A stretch of DNA of 64,000 nt from Methylonatrum kenyense (GTDB lineage Bacteria; Pseudomonadota; Gammaproteobacteria; Nitrococcales; Aquisalimonadaceae), in assembly GCF_023195885.1 (NCBI RefSeq), contig NZ_JALPKO010000002.1, positions 62,001 to 126,000 of the forward strand, read 5' to 3'. Below, in pieces: positions 1 to 8,075 of this stretch. A program made the position numbers and the translations under genes. The notes beneath the pieces were generated by a model. The model made no database searches. It had not been told where the DNA came from and saw only the letters and a program-made list of their open reading frames with translations. How positions within the stretch are numbered: position 1 is the first letter of the stretch; every line of letters begins with the position of its first letter.

Positions 1-522
1 CGACAGGTCACTGTCGCCACCACGCGCGGGCATGCCGCCAATGCCGGTGATGGCATTCTCGACCAGCTCATCGAGACCGCCACGTTCGTCCATCAGCTCG
101 ACCCAACCGTCCTCGTCATCAAGGCGCAGCGCGTCCATCAAGCCGGCGTCGTGACAGGCCATGCAGACCGCAGCGTACACATCCTCGCCGCGCTGCACGT
201 CGTCCGCCTCGTCCTCTTCGGCGACGTCGGTGTCGACATCCACGTCCTCGGCTTCTTCCGCCGCCGCTACAGCGGCTTCAGGATCTTCCTCGGCCTCCAG
301 TGATACGTCGGCGGCGTCTTCATCGACCCGGACGGCACCGACACTCTGCAGCCGGCGCTCAAGCTGCTGCCGTTCAAATGCCTCACGGGCCTCGCGGGTA
401 GAGGTATCAAAGGTGCCCATGAACATGGCCAGCGAAAACACGATCACGGTGCCGATCGTGAGCAGCACGCCGGCGATGATAAACTTACGAATTGTTGCGG
501 ATTCGTCTTCGGCCTGGCTCAC
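1..522 (-). CDS. membrane-anchored c5-like cytochrome c (3' end beyond window)
   Basis: GTG start at 522 preceded by GGGAGAG; an upstream ATG at 537 is out of frame. The visible 174 residues are a cytoplasmic stub, one membrane segment (about residues 13-34), a long linker very rich in Glu and Asp (about 65-110), then a class I cytochrome c domain with heme motif CMACH at residues 120-124. The last visible part contains MPARGG, which resembles the axial-Met region of cytochrome c5 (known family feature). It probably carries electrons in the periplasm while tethered to the inner membrane. The acidic linker makes it unlike the usual soluble c5. The C-terminus is cut by the window edge. Its maturation would rely on the ResB/CcsA genes at 32552-35796. 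Confidence 0.85.
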   Translation of the reverse strand, partial: MSQAEDESATIRKFIIAGVLLTIGTVIVFSLAMFMGTFDTSTREAREAFERQQLERRLQSVGAVRVDEDAADVSLEAEEDPEAAVAAAEEAEDVDVDTDVAEEDEADDVQRGEDVYAAVCMACHDAGLMDALRLDDEDGWVELMDERGGLDELVENAITGIGGMPARGGDSDLS

Positions 523-585
523 GAGATCTCTCCCTTCATTATTGGTCACCGGCAATTGCCGACGGTAAACGGAAATCAGCGGCGA

Positions 586-613
586 AGTATAGCCGCAAAG
601 CCTTGTCCGGCAA
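586..613 (-). promoter_or_regulatory. candidate sigma-70 promoter for the c5-like cytochrome gene
   Basis: On the minus strand TTGCCG (608-613) is followed after 16 bases by TATACT (586-591), about 65 bases upstream of the GTG start. The fit to the consensus is good; assignment rests on pattern only. Confidence 0.45.
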
Positions 614-657
614 AGCGAACCAGGCACATGCACCGCTGCCAGAACCACCCACCATCA

Positions 658-686
658 TGGACGCGAGCCCTCGATCAGGCTATCCT
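658..686 (+). promoter_or_regulatory. candidate promoter of tRNA-Arg
   Basis: TGGACG (658-663), a 17-base spacer, then TATCCT (681-686) and a GC-rich discriminator (TGCGGCG) just before the tRNA at 704. GC-rich discriminators are typical of stringently controlled stable-RNA promoters (known). The -35 match is weak. Confidence 0.45.
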
Positions 687-703
687 TGCGGCGTTTTTTC
701 AAA

Positions 704-780
704 GCGCCCGTAGCTCAGCTGGATAGAGTATCGGCCTCCGAAGCCGAGGGTCGCAGGTTCGAATCCTGCCGGGCGCGCCA
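704..780 (+). tRNA. tRNA-Arg (anticodon CCG)
   Basis: A 77-nt cloverleaf. Acceptor arm GCGCCCG pairs with CGGGCGC, with a D-arm around GCTCAGC. The anticodon stem TCGGC/GCCGA encloses loop CTCCGAA with anticodon CCG at 738-740. The T-arm has GGTTCGAATCC, and the CCA end is encoded at 778-780. It reads the CGG arginine codon. The IS-derived remnant begins just downstream, but no attachment-site duplication of the tRNA 3' end is visible. Confidence 0.97.
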
Positions 781-818
781 GATTTATTGGGGTCTGTACC
801 GGACACATGGGTTACAGA

Positions 819-1229
819 TCATACCGAGCACATCGGTAACACTTTTGGCCCGAAGGGATTCTCGGCGGGTTCGACGCGATCCGCGTCCTCGTCGAAGAAT
901 CCCAGGTCATACTGCATGAAGCTGACGAGCCAGATCCTGTCAGCGACCTCTCGAATGCCCACGTGCTGTCCTGCGAATACGGTGCTCAGGCTGATTTTGC
1001 GTCTGCCGATGCAAAGCTGTCCGCACCGCGTCACCAGGATGGTGCGCTCGTGGAACGGGTACTCAGGCACGTTCGGCGGCGCGCAGGGACAACGCCGGAG
1101 CGGATCGAGGGCGGCCCGCAGGGCGAGGCGAAGCCGAGTCATCCTGCCGGGCACGCCACCCTCACGAAGTTGCGTTTCCTCAAGTTCTTCGATCTGCCGC
1201 CGATAGCCCAGTGAAAACCCATAAAGCAA
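819..1229 (-). pseudogene. IS481-type transposase remnant (C-terminal fragment)
   Basis: The last ~85 codons (819-1073) read like the C-terminal tail of a family of IS481-type transposases: YPFHERTI, then GRRKISLSTVFAGQ, then IWLVSFMQYDLGFFD, ending NPFGPKVLPM. I recognise these motifs from memory. The catalytic DDE core is absent. The upstream part of the open frame (1074-1229) is arginine-rich and unlike the family, so the fusion point is near 1073. I could not find both ends of an element, so this is a decayed fragment rather than a mobile copy. It lies between tRNA-Arg and the next genes. Confidence 0.7.
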
Positions 1230-1239
1230 TGGAACTGCC

Positions 1240-1443
1240 GTGTATTTCTTCGATTTCGACTGGGCATTCGCCCTCGCCGGCCTGGCCTGGGGCCTGACGC
1301 TGCTACTGTCACTCCGTCTGTCGGACCTGTTCTGCGGGGTAATCCTGGTGGGTTGCCTGCTGGGGGGAATTTCCCTGTATCAGGATGCGGTGCATCACTT
1401 TGGTGACCGACTGGCCAGTGAAATCCGCGCGTCGCTCGGCTAA
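1240..1443 (+). CDS. small predicted membrane protein
   Basis: A 67-residue frame with GTG start. Two hydrophobic segments (about residues 9-26 and 30-47, the latter containing LFCGVILVGCLLGG) suggest a small two-span inner-membrane protein with a C-terminal amphipathic tail. The ribosome-binding site is weak (GGAAC just upstream), and I recognise no family. It sits between the IS remnant and the HTH regulator. It may be real or chance; the hydrophobic pattern is the main support. Confidence 0.35.
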   Translation: MYFFDFDWAFALAGLAWGLTLLLSLRLSDLFCGVILVGCLLGGISLYQDAVHHFGDRLASEIRASLG

Positions 1444-1530
1444 CGGACTCCCCTCTGCCCCCGTTCCATGCCATTCTGGTGTCTTTATGTTCACACGGTG
1501 CCAGCCGCTCCAACCCGGGGGTTGAGATTC

Positions 1531-2202
1531 GTGAAAAAGCAGCAGCTTGCAGCGCGCCTGCAACAGGCCCTCGCTGGCTGGGAAGGGGCCGAGGACGAGC
1601 GGATTAAGCGCCTTGCCGGCGATATCGGCGTAACAGACCGGATGGTCCGGCGCTGGCTCGAGCGGGGAGAGATCACGCCGCTAATGCTGGCGGAAGTGGC
1701 CCAGGCCCTGGACGTCAGCAGCCATTGGCTGCTGGCCGGCGATGCACCCCAGGCCCTTGCCGTCTACGATGGCCTTGAAGCCATAGCGTGTCCGGGCCTG
1801 CCGCGCTGGTCGATGCAGCACCCTCCAATCACCGCCACCGGAGTGTTCGGCATGCGTTTGGATACCAGCCTGTACGAACCCCGTTATCGGCACAGCGAGC
1901 TGATTCTTCTCGACCCGCTGGCGACGATTTATCCCGGCGATGATGTGCTGTTGCTGCTGCAGGGCGAGGATGTGCCGGTCTTGATGGAAATGATTGGCTC
2001 GCGACCGGACGGGGTATTGGTCCGTGCATTGGATGATCGGGGCACCAGGGAACGCATACCCGACGAGTTCATTGTCGAACTTTGCCTGGTCCTGGGCCAG
2101 ATCCGCCTCGCGCCGGATCAATTGCAGAATGAGGCAGACGACACGGAGACGACTGCCGAATTGGTCGATGATGACGTTCCGCCCAGTACCGGACTGCATT
2201 GA
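1531..2202 (+). CDS. HTH regulator with S24/LexA-like C-terminal domain
   Basis: An N-terminal helix-turn-helix of XRE/CI type (about residues 20-60, including VTDRMVRRWLERGEI) is followed by a LexA-fold-like region (about 110-185, with YEPRYRHSELILLDP and YPGDDVLLLLQG). In S24 peptidases a Ser in a GDSM motif and a later Lys form the catalytic dyad. Here the region reads DTSLYEP and the expected Lys position reads LMEMIG, so autocleavage looks unlikely. I chose GTG 1531 (GGGGG about 10 bases upstream). An in-frame ATG at 1468 would add 21 residues that do not look like the family. The tail is acidic. It stands 60 bases upstream of the c-di-GMP gene, so the two may be co-transcribed. It is probably a repressor of unknown target. 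Confidence 0.75.
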   Translation: MKKQQLAARLQQALAGWEGAEDERIKRLAGDIGVTDRMVRRWLERGEITPLMLAEVAQALDVSSHWLLAGDAPQALAVYDGLEAIACPGLPRWSMQHPPITATGVFGMRLDTSLYEPRYRHSELILLDPLATIYPGDDVLLLLQGEDVPVLMEMIGSRPDGVLVRALDDRGTRERIPDEFIVELCLVLGQIRLAPDQLQNEADDTETTAELVDDDVPPSTGLH

Positions 2203-2262
2203 TTTCACCGTGCCGGTAGGGTCCGCGCGACAGCTTGATGCCGTGCACGGAGGCGATGACGT

Positions 2263-5200
2263 TTGCCCGAGGTAAGTCCCCAGCATCTCAGCATGATCTA
2301 CCAGATACAGGGCGTGTCCTTCCTGATTCTGGGCACCGTCGCGCTACTGCTTCCGCGGCAGCAGCTGACCCTGAAATGGCTGGCTCGAAACCTCTGGCTG
2401 CTGGGCCTGTTCGCGCTCATCCACGGCCTCGCCGTGTTCGCCAACTGGCATGGCATACAAGGCGTCTCCGCGTCGGTGGCGCTCGGCTACAGCGTGCTGC
2501 TGCCGCTGTCCTATCTGGCCTTGCTGGAATTTGCCCGCCGCGCGGTTGCCGACCAGGGCCTGGTCGACGGTCGTACCTCGCTTGCCCTGTATCCGCTGCT
2601 GCTGCTCCCCGCCGCTTTCCTGATGCTCGGCCAGGGTATGGATGGCGCGACCGTGGAATCGGCGTCGCGGCTCCTGCTCGGATTCCCGGCAGCAAGCCTG
2701 GTCACGGTGGCTTTTCTCGGCGGTGCGCTGATGATTCGGGATATCGACCTGCGACGTCATGCCCGAAACTGGCTACTTCTCGCTGCCGGCGGCACCGCCG
2801 TCTATGCCGTGGTGCTTCCAGTTGTTTCGATCCCTGCGAGCGGTCTGCTCTCAGGTCTGCCGGTGGAATCGACAGTCTCGGAGGGCGTTGGCGTTCCAGT
2901 CCGCCTGATCCGCGCGATCGCGATACTGGCCATCACGGGCGCGCTGTTCGGCCTGGTACGCGCCCTGAATAACCTGGGGAACCGCGAACTGACCCGCGTT
3001 CTCGACACCGTGCGCGGCTACGTCTATCGGGTGCGCAACGACAAGGACTGGAGCGCCATCTACATCGCAGGTGATATCGAGAGCCTGCATGGTCTGCCGG
3101 CATCGGAGTTTCTGGAAGGCCGGGCAAAGCTCGATGATCTGGTTCACCCGGATGACAAGCCCTGGGTCTGGAAGACGGTCCAGCAGGGGCTGGCGCGGGA
3201 AGGCCGCTATGAGCTGGTCTGCCGAGCGTTGGGGCCGACGGGCGAAATGCGCTGGATCCATGATCGTGGCCGCGGAATCTATGACTCCTCCGGCCAGCTG
3301 AAATATCTCGAAGGGCATATGGTCGATGCCACGGCACTGCAACAAGCGCGGGGCGAAGTGGATCAGTTCAAGCGCAGCCTGGACCAGGTGCTTGACGGCG
3401 TGCTGATCGTCGATCCGGATGATCTGCGTCTGACCTACACCAATGAGGGTGCATCGCACCAGACCGGCCGTGACGCGGCGACACTGCACGGCATGCCGTT
3501 ATTCGACCTTCTTGCCGACCAGACGGAAGCCGACCTGCGACGCCTGATCCAGCCGCTGCTCGACGGCTCCGATGAGGCCCTGCGTTTCCAGACCGAACTG
3601 GACCGCCGGGATGGCGGGCGAACACCGGTGGAGGTGTTCCTGCAATACCTGGGGCGGGCCGAAGGGACACCCCGATTCGTCGCCATCGTGCATGAAATCA
3701 GCGCGCGGTTGGCCGCGGAAAAGGCCCTGAAACAGGCGAACAACAGGCTGGAGCAGGCGGAATGGGTGGCTGCCCTGGGGCACTGGGAACTGGATCCGGC
3801 CAGCGGTGTGATGATCTGGTCCGAGGAACTGCGACGGCTGCTGGACCTTACGGAACCGGCGACCATTGAACGTTTCCGGGCGGCGTTCCATCCGGACGAC
3901 CAGCGGCTGCTCGACGAGGCGTTCGCCCGCTGCAGGGACGCGGGCCCCAAGGAAACGCTCACCTTGCGTGGCAGACCGAAAAATCAGTCACAGCAGTATT
4001 TTTCACTGATCACGCGCCATGTCGGCGGCAACGACGAACTGAGCCTGGTGGGCACGCTGCAGGACGTCACCGAACGCGAACAGGTGCTCGCTGAACTGCG
4101 GGAAGCCGAGCGCCGCGAGCGCAGGCTGCGGGATCTGGCGGAGCGGGAGCAAAGCCGCATGGCCGCCCTGCTATCGGGCATGAGCATCGGTATCCTGTTC
4201 GAGGACAGCCGCGGCCGAGTGGAATACGTTAATCCAGCGTTCCGCAACATGTGGGCGGTGGCGGAAACGGTCAACCTGGTGGGCAAACCCACGAGTGACG
4301 TGCTGGCCCATTCCACGCATGAGTTCGCCCGTCCCGACCATGCCTCTCGTTATGCGCTGCAGGTTCTCGACACCCACGAGATCAGCGAACGCTTCGAGCT
4401 GGATCTCCATGACGGGCGCATTCTGACCCAGTTGTCCTATCCGGTACATGGCCGGGAAGGCCAGGTCATCGGCCGCCTGTGGATCTACGAAGACGTGACC
4501 CACGAACGCCAGACCGCGAAGCAGCTGGTCTACCTGGCCGAACACGATCCGCTCACCGGGCTCGCGAACCGGCATCGGTTCCAGGAGCACCTGGAGCGGA
4601 CGATACACACCTCGGGCCGCCTGGAGCAGCGCTTCGCCCTGCTGTACTTCGATCTTGACGACTTCAAGCACATCAATGACAACTTCGGTCATCGCGCCGG
4701 CGACACCGTGCTGGTGAGAACTGCCGGCGAGATATCGGCGCTGGTGCGCGGAGGCGACCTGCTGGCGCGCCTGGGTGGCGACGAATTCGCGATCCTGACC
4801 GGGCTCGGCCGCGGTGACCTCCCGCGTGAGCTCGCCGAACGCATCATCCATGCGGTATCCAGCGTTCCGCTCCGCTTCCGCGGCAGCAATTACCGGCTGA
4901 CGGTCAGTGTCGGCATTGCCGTGTTTCCCGATCACGGACGCGATCCGGAAACCCTGGTGGCACACGCCGACGTGGCGATGTACCAGGCCAAGAAACAGGG
5001 CAAGAACACCTGGGCTGTCTATGACGCCAGCCAGGACCAGGCGCAGGCCGATCTACAGCGACTGTCCTGGGGGCGGCGGGTCGCCCTCGCGCTGGAGCGT
5101 AATCTGCTGGAACTGCATTACCAGGGCGTCTACCGGGTTCGGGATCGGCGGCTCAGTCATCTGGAAACGCTGGTGCGAATGCAAGATCCGAAGGATCCTG

Positions 5201-5823
5201 CGCGTCTGCTGATGCCGGGGCAGTTCATTCCGGTGGCGGAGAAGACCGGGCAGATCCTGGAAATCGACCGCTGGGTGCTGCGCCAGAGCATCCAGACGCT
5301 CTCGCGGCACGCCGATTTGCGCGGACTGGCCGTGAATCTCTCGGCCCGTAGCCTGGATGACACCACCCTGCCGCACTACATCCAGAGCCTGTTGCTGGAA
5401 CACGGGGTCGAGGCCGGACGTCTCCTGATCGAACTGACCGAGACTGCGGCGGTGTCTGAAATGCAGGATGCCCAGAACTTCATCGAAGCGCTGCAGCGCA
5501 CCGGCTGCCGGGTCTGCCTGGATGACTTCGGTTCAGGCTTCGCGACCTTCGCCTATCTGAAGTATCTGGCGGTCGACGTGCTCAAGATCGATGGCATGTT
5601 CATTCGCGACCTGCCCAACAACCGGGACAACCAGGCCTTCGTCAAGGCCATGATCGACGTCGCCTCCGGCCTGCAGAAAACCATTATTGCCGAATGCGTC
5701 GAGGACGAAGCCACGCTCCAGCTGCTTGACGAGATGGGCGTCAGCCATGCCCAGGGCTTTTTCCTGGATCGCCCCGCCGCGCATCACGCGAGCCTGGGCG
5801 ATACGCGAAGGGCGCCGGATTAG
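2263..5823 (+). CDS. membrane sensor with multiple PAS domains, GGDEF and EAL
   Basis: 1186 residues, much longer than usual. About seven hydrophobic segments (residues 10-240) form the sensor. Several PAS-like domains follow (roughly 250-355, 365-480, 495-600, 635-745; the first resembles PAS fold 3), with a coiled segment near 600-630. The GGDEF domain (about 755-920) has an intact RLGGDEF near residue 838. The EAL domain (about 930-1175) reads ETL instead of EAL near 967 but keeps the Glu, DDFGSG near 1086, KIDG and AECVED. Both c-di-GMP synthesis and hydrolysis therefore remain possible. The TTG start at 2263 has GGAGG nine bases upstream; ATG 2293 lacks a well-placed site. The ligand is unknown. 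Confidence 0.93.
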   Translation: MPEVSPQHLSMIYQIQGVSFLILGTVALLLPRQQLTLKWLARNLWLLGLFALIHGLAVFANWHGIQGVSASVALGYSVLLPLSYLALLEFARRAVADQGLVDGRTSLALYPLLLLPAAFLMLGQGMDGATVESASRLLLGFPAASLVTVAFLGGALMIRDIDLRRHARNWLLLAAGGTAVYAVVLPVVSIPASGLLSGLPVESTVSEGVGVPVRLIRAIAILAITGALFGLVRALNNLGNRELTRVLDTVRGYVYRVRNDKDWSAIYIAGDIESLHGLPASEFLEGRAKLDDLVHPDDKPWVWKTVQQGLAREGRYELVCRALGPTGEMRWIHDRGRGIYDSSGQLKYLEGHMVDATALQQARGEVDQFKRSLDQVLDGVLIVDPDDLRLTYTNEGASHQTGRDAATLHGMPLFDLLADQTEADLRRLIQPLLDGSDEALRFQTELDRRDGGRTPVEVFLQYLGRAEGTPRFVAIVHEISARLAAEKALKQANNRLEQAEWVAALGHWELDPASGVMIWSEELRRLLDLTEPATIERFRAAFHPDDQRLLDEAFARCRDAGPKETLTLRGRPKNQSQQYFSLITRHVGGNDELSLVGTLQDVTEREQVLAELREAERRERRLRDLAEREQSRMAALLSGMSIGILFEDSRGRVEYVNPAFRNMWAVAETVNLVGKPTSDVLAHSTHEFARPDHASRYALQVLDTHEISERFELDLHDGRILTQLSYPVHGREGQVIGRLWIYEDVTHERQTAKQLVYLAEHDPLTGLANRHRFQEHLERTIHTSGRLEQRFALLYFDLDDFKHINDNFGHRAGDTVLVRTAGEISALVRGGDLLARLGGDEFAILTGLGRGDLPRELAERIIHAVSSVPLRFRGSNYRLTVSVGIAVFPDHGRDPETLVAHADVAMYQAKKQGKNTWAVYDASQDQAQADLQRLSWGRRVALALERNLLELHYQGVYRVRDRRLSHLETLVRMQDPKDPARLLMPGQFIPVAEKTGQILEIDRWVLRQSIQTLSRHADLRGLAVNLSARSLDDTTLPHYIQSLLLEHGVEAGRLLIELTETAAVSEMQDAQNFIEALQRTGCRVCLDDFGSGFATFAYLKYLAVDVLKIDGMFIRDLPNNRDNQAFVKAMIDVASGLQKTIIAECVEDEATLQLLDEMGVSHAQGFFLDRPAAHHASLGDTRRAPD

Positions 5824-5880
5824 GCTCTGCCGGCCCTCCGACGTCCGGCCGGGGGCAGGGCACCACTGATTCCGGCCGCT

Positions 5881-5911
5881 GCGCGAGGGAATAAGTTCAG
5901 TGTTTCGCTAG
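5881..5911. repeat. dispersed palindromic repeat, degenerate copy
   Basis: GGGAATAAGTTCAGTGTTTCG lines up with the core seen at 21653, 21986, 37532 and 44608. It sits seven bases beyond the stop codon of the persulfide dioxygenase gene. Confidence 0.5.
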
Positions 5912-5918
5912 GGCCTTT

Positions 5919-6779
5919 TCAAAGCGCGTTCAGCGGGATCTTCAGATAGCTGCGGCCGTCCGACTCCGGCGGCGGCATACGGCCGGCACGGATGTTCACC
6001 TGGATCGACGGCAGGATCAGGCGCGGCATGCCCAGTGTTGCATCCCGCTTCGTCCGCATGGCGACGAAGTCCGCCTGGGTGGCACCGGCGCCGACATGGA
6101 TGTTGTGCTCGCGCTGCGCACCCACGGTGGTCTCGAAGGCATGATCCCGTCGATCGTCCGGATAGTCGTGGCAGACGAACATGCGGGTGTTGTCCGGCAG
6201 GGCCAGCAGTTTACCGATGGAGCGGTACAGGGTCGCCGCATCGCCTCCGGGAAAATCGCAGCGTGCCGTGCCTGCATCCGGCATGAACAGCGTGTCGCCG
6301 ACGAACACCGCGTCGCCGATGAGATAACTCAGATCCGCGGGTGTGTGACCCGGCGTATGCAGGACACGGCCATCCAACTCACCGATACGAAAGGTATCGC
6401 CCTCGCGGAACAGATAGTCGAAATCGGCACCGTTGGGCAGGAACTCCTTTTCCAGATTGAACACCTTGCGGAAGATGTCCTGCACCTGCCGGATGTGTTC
6501 GCCGATCGCAATGCGGCCCCCCAGTTGCTCACGAATGAAGGGGGCCGCTGACAGGTGGTCCGCATGGGCATGCGTTTCCAGCACCCAGTCAACCGTCAGA
6601 TCCTTTTCGCGAACAAATGCGACGATCTCCTCGGCGCTCGCGGTGTAGGTGCGGCCTGCGGCATGGTCGTAATCCAGCACCGGGTCAATCACTGCAGCGT
6701 GACCGCCGTCATGATCGTAGACCGCATAGCTAAAGGTCTCCGAGTCCTTATCCAGAAAGGCCTTCACAGTCGGATTCAT
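5919..6779 (-). CDS. blh: Blh/ETHE1-like persulfide dioxygenase (MBL fold)
   Basis: A metallo-beta-lactamase-fold protein of 286 residues. It has the metal-binding motif THAHADHL (about residue 69), then GHTPADLSYLIGD and the family signature GDTLFMPDAGTARCDFPGG, and a further His in CHDYPDD. Enzymes of this group oxidise glutathione persulfide to sulfite with non-heme iron. There is no fused rhodanese domain, as in the Agrobacterium/Xylella Blh type. It is divergent from an ArsR-family repressor gene and two YeeE/YedE genes, the classical BigR operon partners, which strongly supports a role in sulfide detoxification. The start is ATG 6779. Regulation is probably from the AT-rich operator at 6824-6862. 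Confidence 0.9.
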   Translation of the reverse strand: MNPTVKAFLDKDSETFSYAVYDHDGGHAAVIDPVLDYDHAAGRTYTASAEEIVAFVREKDLTVDWVLETHAHADHLSAAPFIREQLGGRIAIGEHIRQVQDIFRKVFNLEKEFLPNGADFDYLFREGDTFRIGELDGRVLHTPGHTPADLSYLIGDAVFVGDTLFMPDAGTARCDFPGGDAATLYRSIGKLLALPDNTRMFVCHDYPDDRRDHAFETTVGAQREHNIHVGAGATQADFVAMRTKRDATLGMPRLILPSIQVNIRAGRMPPPESDGRSYLKIPLNAL

Positions 6780-6823
6780 GTCGAAACACCCGTGAGTTGC
6801 TGGAGGATTGTCCCTGAATTTAT

Positions 6824-6862
6824 TTGCACGTTATATATAATATGGATAATGATAACGGTGAG
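6824..6862. promoter_or_regulatory. AT-rich operator/promoter between blh and bigR
   Basis: This is an AT-rich island in GC-rich DNA. It contains the palindrome TTATATATAA (6831-6840) and a broader TTAT...ATAA dyad ending near 6855. TTGCAC (6824-6829) and GATAAT (6845-6850), 15 bases apart, could be a plus-strand promoter for bigR. BigR-type repressors are known to bind AT-rich imperfect palindromes over their own promoter. The exact operator is inferred. Confidence 0.55.
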
Positions 6863-6880
6863 TTCAAGGACGGAGATGGC

Positions 6881-7207
6881 ATGAGCACGCCGGAGATCGA
6901 CATTCTCAGCATGCGTCAGGCGGCGCAGAGCGCGAGTGATCACCTGCGCGGACTGGCCCACCCCGATCGGCTGTTGCTGCTGTGCCAGCTCAGTCAGGGT
7001 GAAGCCTGCGTCAGCGAACTGGAGGACAGCCTGAATCTGCACCAGCCCAGTCTGTCGCAGCAACTCGGCGTGCTGCGCCGCCAGGGCCTGGTCAAGACAC
7101 GCCGCGACGGCAGGCATGTGTACTACCGCATCGCCGATCCGAACACCCTTCGCCTGCTGCAAACCCTCTACAGCATCTTCTGCAACGGCAACGGAGCCGG
7201 AACATGA
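6881..7207 (+). CDS. bigR: BigR/SqrR-type ArsR-family persulfide-responsive repressor
   Basis: From ATG 6881 the protein has 108 residues. It is a winged helix-turn-helix of ArsR type (recognition region about 53-70, LHQPSLSQQLGVLRRQGLV; wing with RRDGRHVYY). Cys35 in the second helix (LLLLCQL) and Cys101 in the last helix (SIFC) match the two cysteines that form a di- or tetrasulfide in BigR/SqrR (known for the family); a third, Cys43, lies nearby. An upstream TTG at 6824 would add 19 residues but overlaps the promoter. The stop overlaps the next start by four bases (ATGA), so it is translationally coupled with the transporter genes. It probably represses itself, the transporters and blh until reactive sulfur appears. 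Confidence 0.9.
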   Translation: MSTPEIDILSMRQAAQSASDHLRGLAHPDRLLLLCQLSQGEACVSELEDSLNLHQPSLSQQLGVLRRQGLVKTRRDGRHVYYRIADPNTLRLLQTLYSIFCNGNGAGT

Positions 7208-7638
7208 GCATCGACTGGACGGCCTTTACACCCTGGAGCGCCCTAGCGGGCGGCATTCTGATCGGTCTGTCGGCCAGCCTGCTGCTGCTTCTGCACGGCC
7301 GGATCGCCGGTATCAGCGGTATTGTCGGCGGTCTGCTGCAGGCTCCGGACGGCGATAACCGTTGGCGCATCGCCTTCCTTGGCGGCCTGATCGTGGCACC
7401 GCTGGTCTGGACGCTGGCTGCCGGGGCACCAACAATCCAGGTGGACGCCGGCTATCCGACATTGATCCTGGCCGGTCTGCTGGTGGGCTTTTTTACCCGC
7501 ATGGGCGCGGGATGCACCAGTGGGCACGGCGTCTGCGGCCTGTCCCGGCTGTCACCGCGATCGCTGGTCGCCACGCTCAGTTTCATGGCCACGGGCTTTG
7601 CCACGGTCTTCGTACTGCGCCACCTGTTGGGAGCCTGA
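7204..7638 (+). CDS. YeeE/YedE-family sulfur transporter half (PmpA-like)
   Basis: 144 residues with about four hydrophobic helices. The motif [20 protein letters not shown] (about residues 101-120) is the cysteine-bearing hallmark of YeeE/YedE thiosulfate-transport-related proteins. With the next gene it forms the two-component version (PmpA/PmpB), which I expect to move sulfur compounds across the inner membrane. It is coupled to the repressor upstream (ATGA overlap) and is three bases from the next gene. The substrate is not settled by the sequence. Confidence 0.85.
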   Translation: MSIDWTAFTPWSALAGGILIGLSASLLLLLHGRIAGISGIVGGLLQAPDGDNRWRIAFLGGLIVAPLVWTLAAGAPTIQVDAGYPTLILAGLLVGFFTRMGAGCTSGHGVCGLSRLSPRSLVATLSFMATGFATVFVLRHLLGA

Positions 7639-7641
7639 ACC

Positions 7642-8070
7642 ATGCCCATTTTTGCTGCATTCCTGATCGGTCTGCTGTTCGGCTTCGGCCTGCTGCTGTC
7701 GGGCATGATCAATCCGGCCAAGGTGCTGGGCTTTCTGGACCTTGCCGGCGACTGGGATCCATCCCTTGCGCTGGTCATGGTGGGCGCCATCGGCGTCGGC
7801 CTGATCGGCTTCGGTTTGTCCGGCAAACGCCGGCGCAGTGTCTTTGGTGAGCCGATGCGCCTGCCGACACGCCGCAACATCGATCGGCCGCTGGTACTCG
7901 GCGGTCTCGGTTTCGGCGTCGGCTGGGGGCTTGCCGGCTTCTGCCCGGGCCCGGCGATCACGGCCTTGGGTGCGGGTGAGTCCGGCGCCTTCGTGTTTGT
8001 CGCCGCCATGCTGCTCGGCATGTGGCTGTTCGGACTGTGGCAGCAGAAGCGGGTCCGGCAACCGTCGTAG
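7642..8070 (+). CDS. YeeE/YedE-family sulfur transporter half (PmpB-like, DUF6691)
   Basis: 142 residues and about four hydrophobic segments. It has [18 protein letters not shown] near residues 18-35 and [15 protein letters not shown] near 101-115, the second conserved loop with its cysteine. It pairs with the preceding gene to make a full YeeE/YedE-like unit. It closes the bigR operon and converges on the thioesterase gene five bases away; there is no room for a separate terminator. Confidence 0.85.
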   Translation: MPIFAAFLIGLLFGFGLLLSGMINPAKVLGFLDLAGDWDPSLALVMVGAIGVGLIGFGLSGKRRRSVFGEPMRLPTRRNIDRPLVLGGLGFGVGWGLAGFCPGPAITALGAGESGAFVFVAAMLLGMWLFGLWQQKRVRQPS

Positions 8071-8075
8071 CCGGC

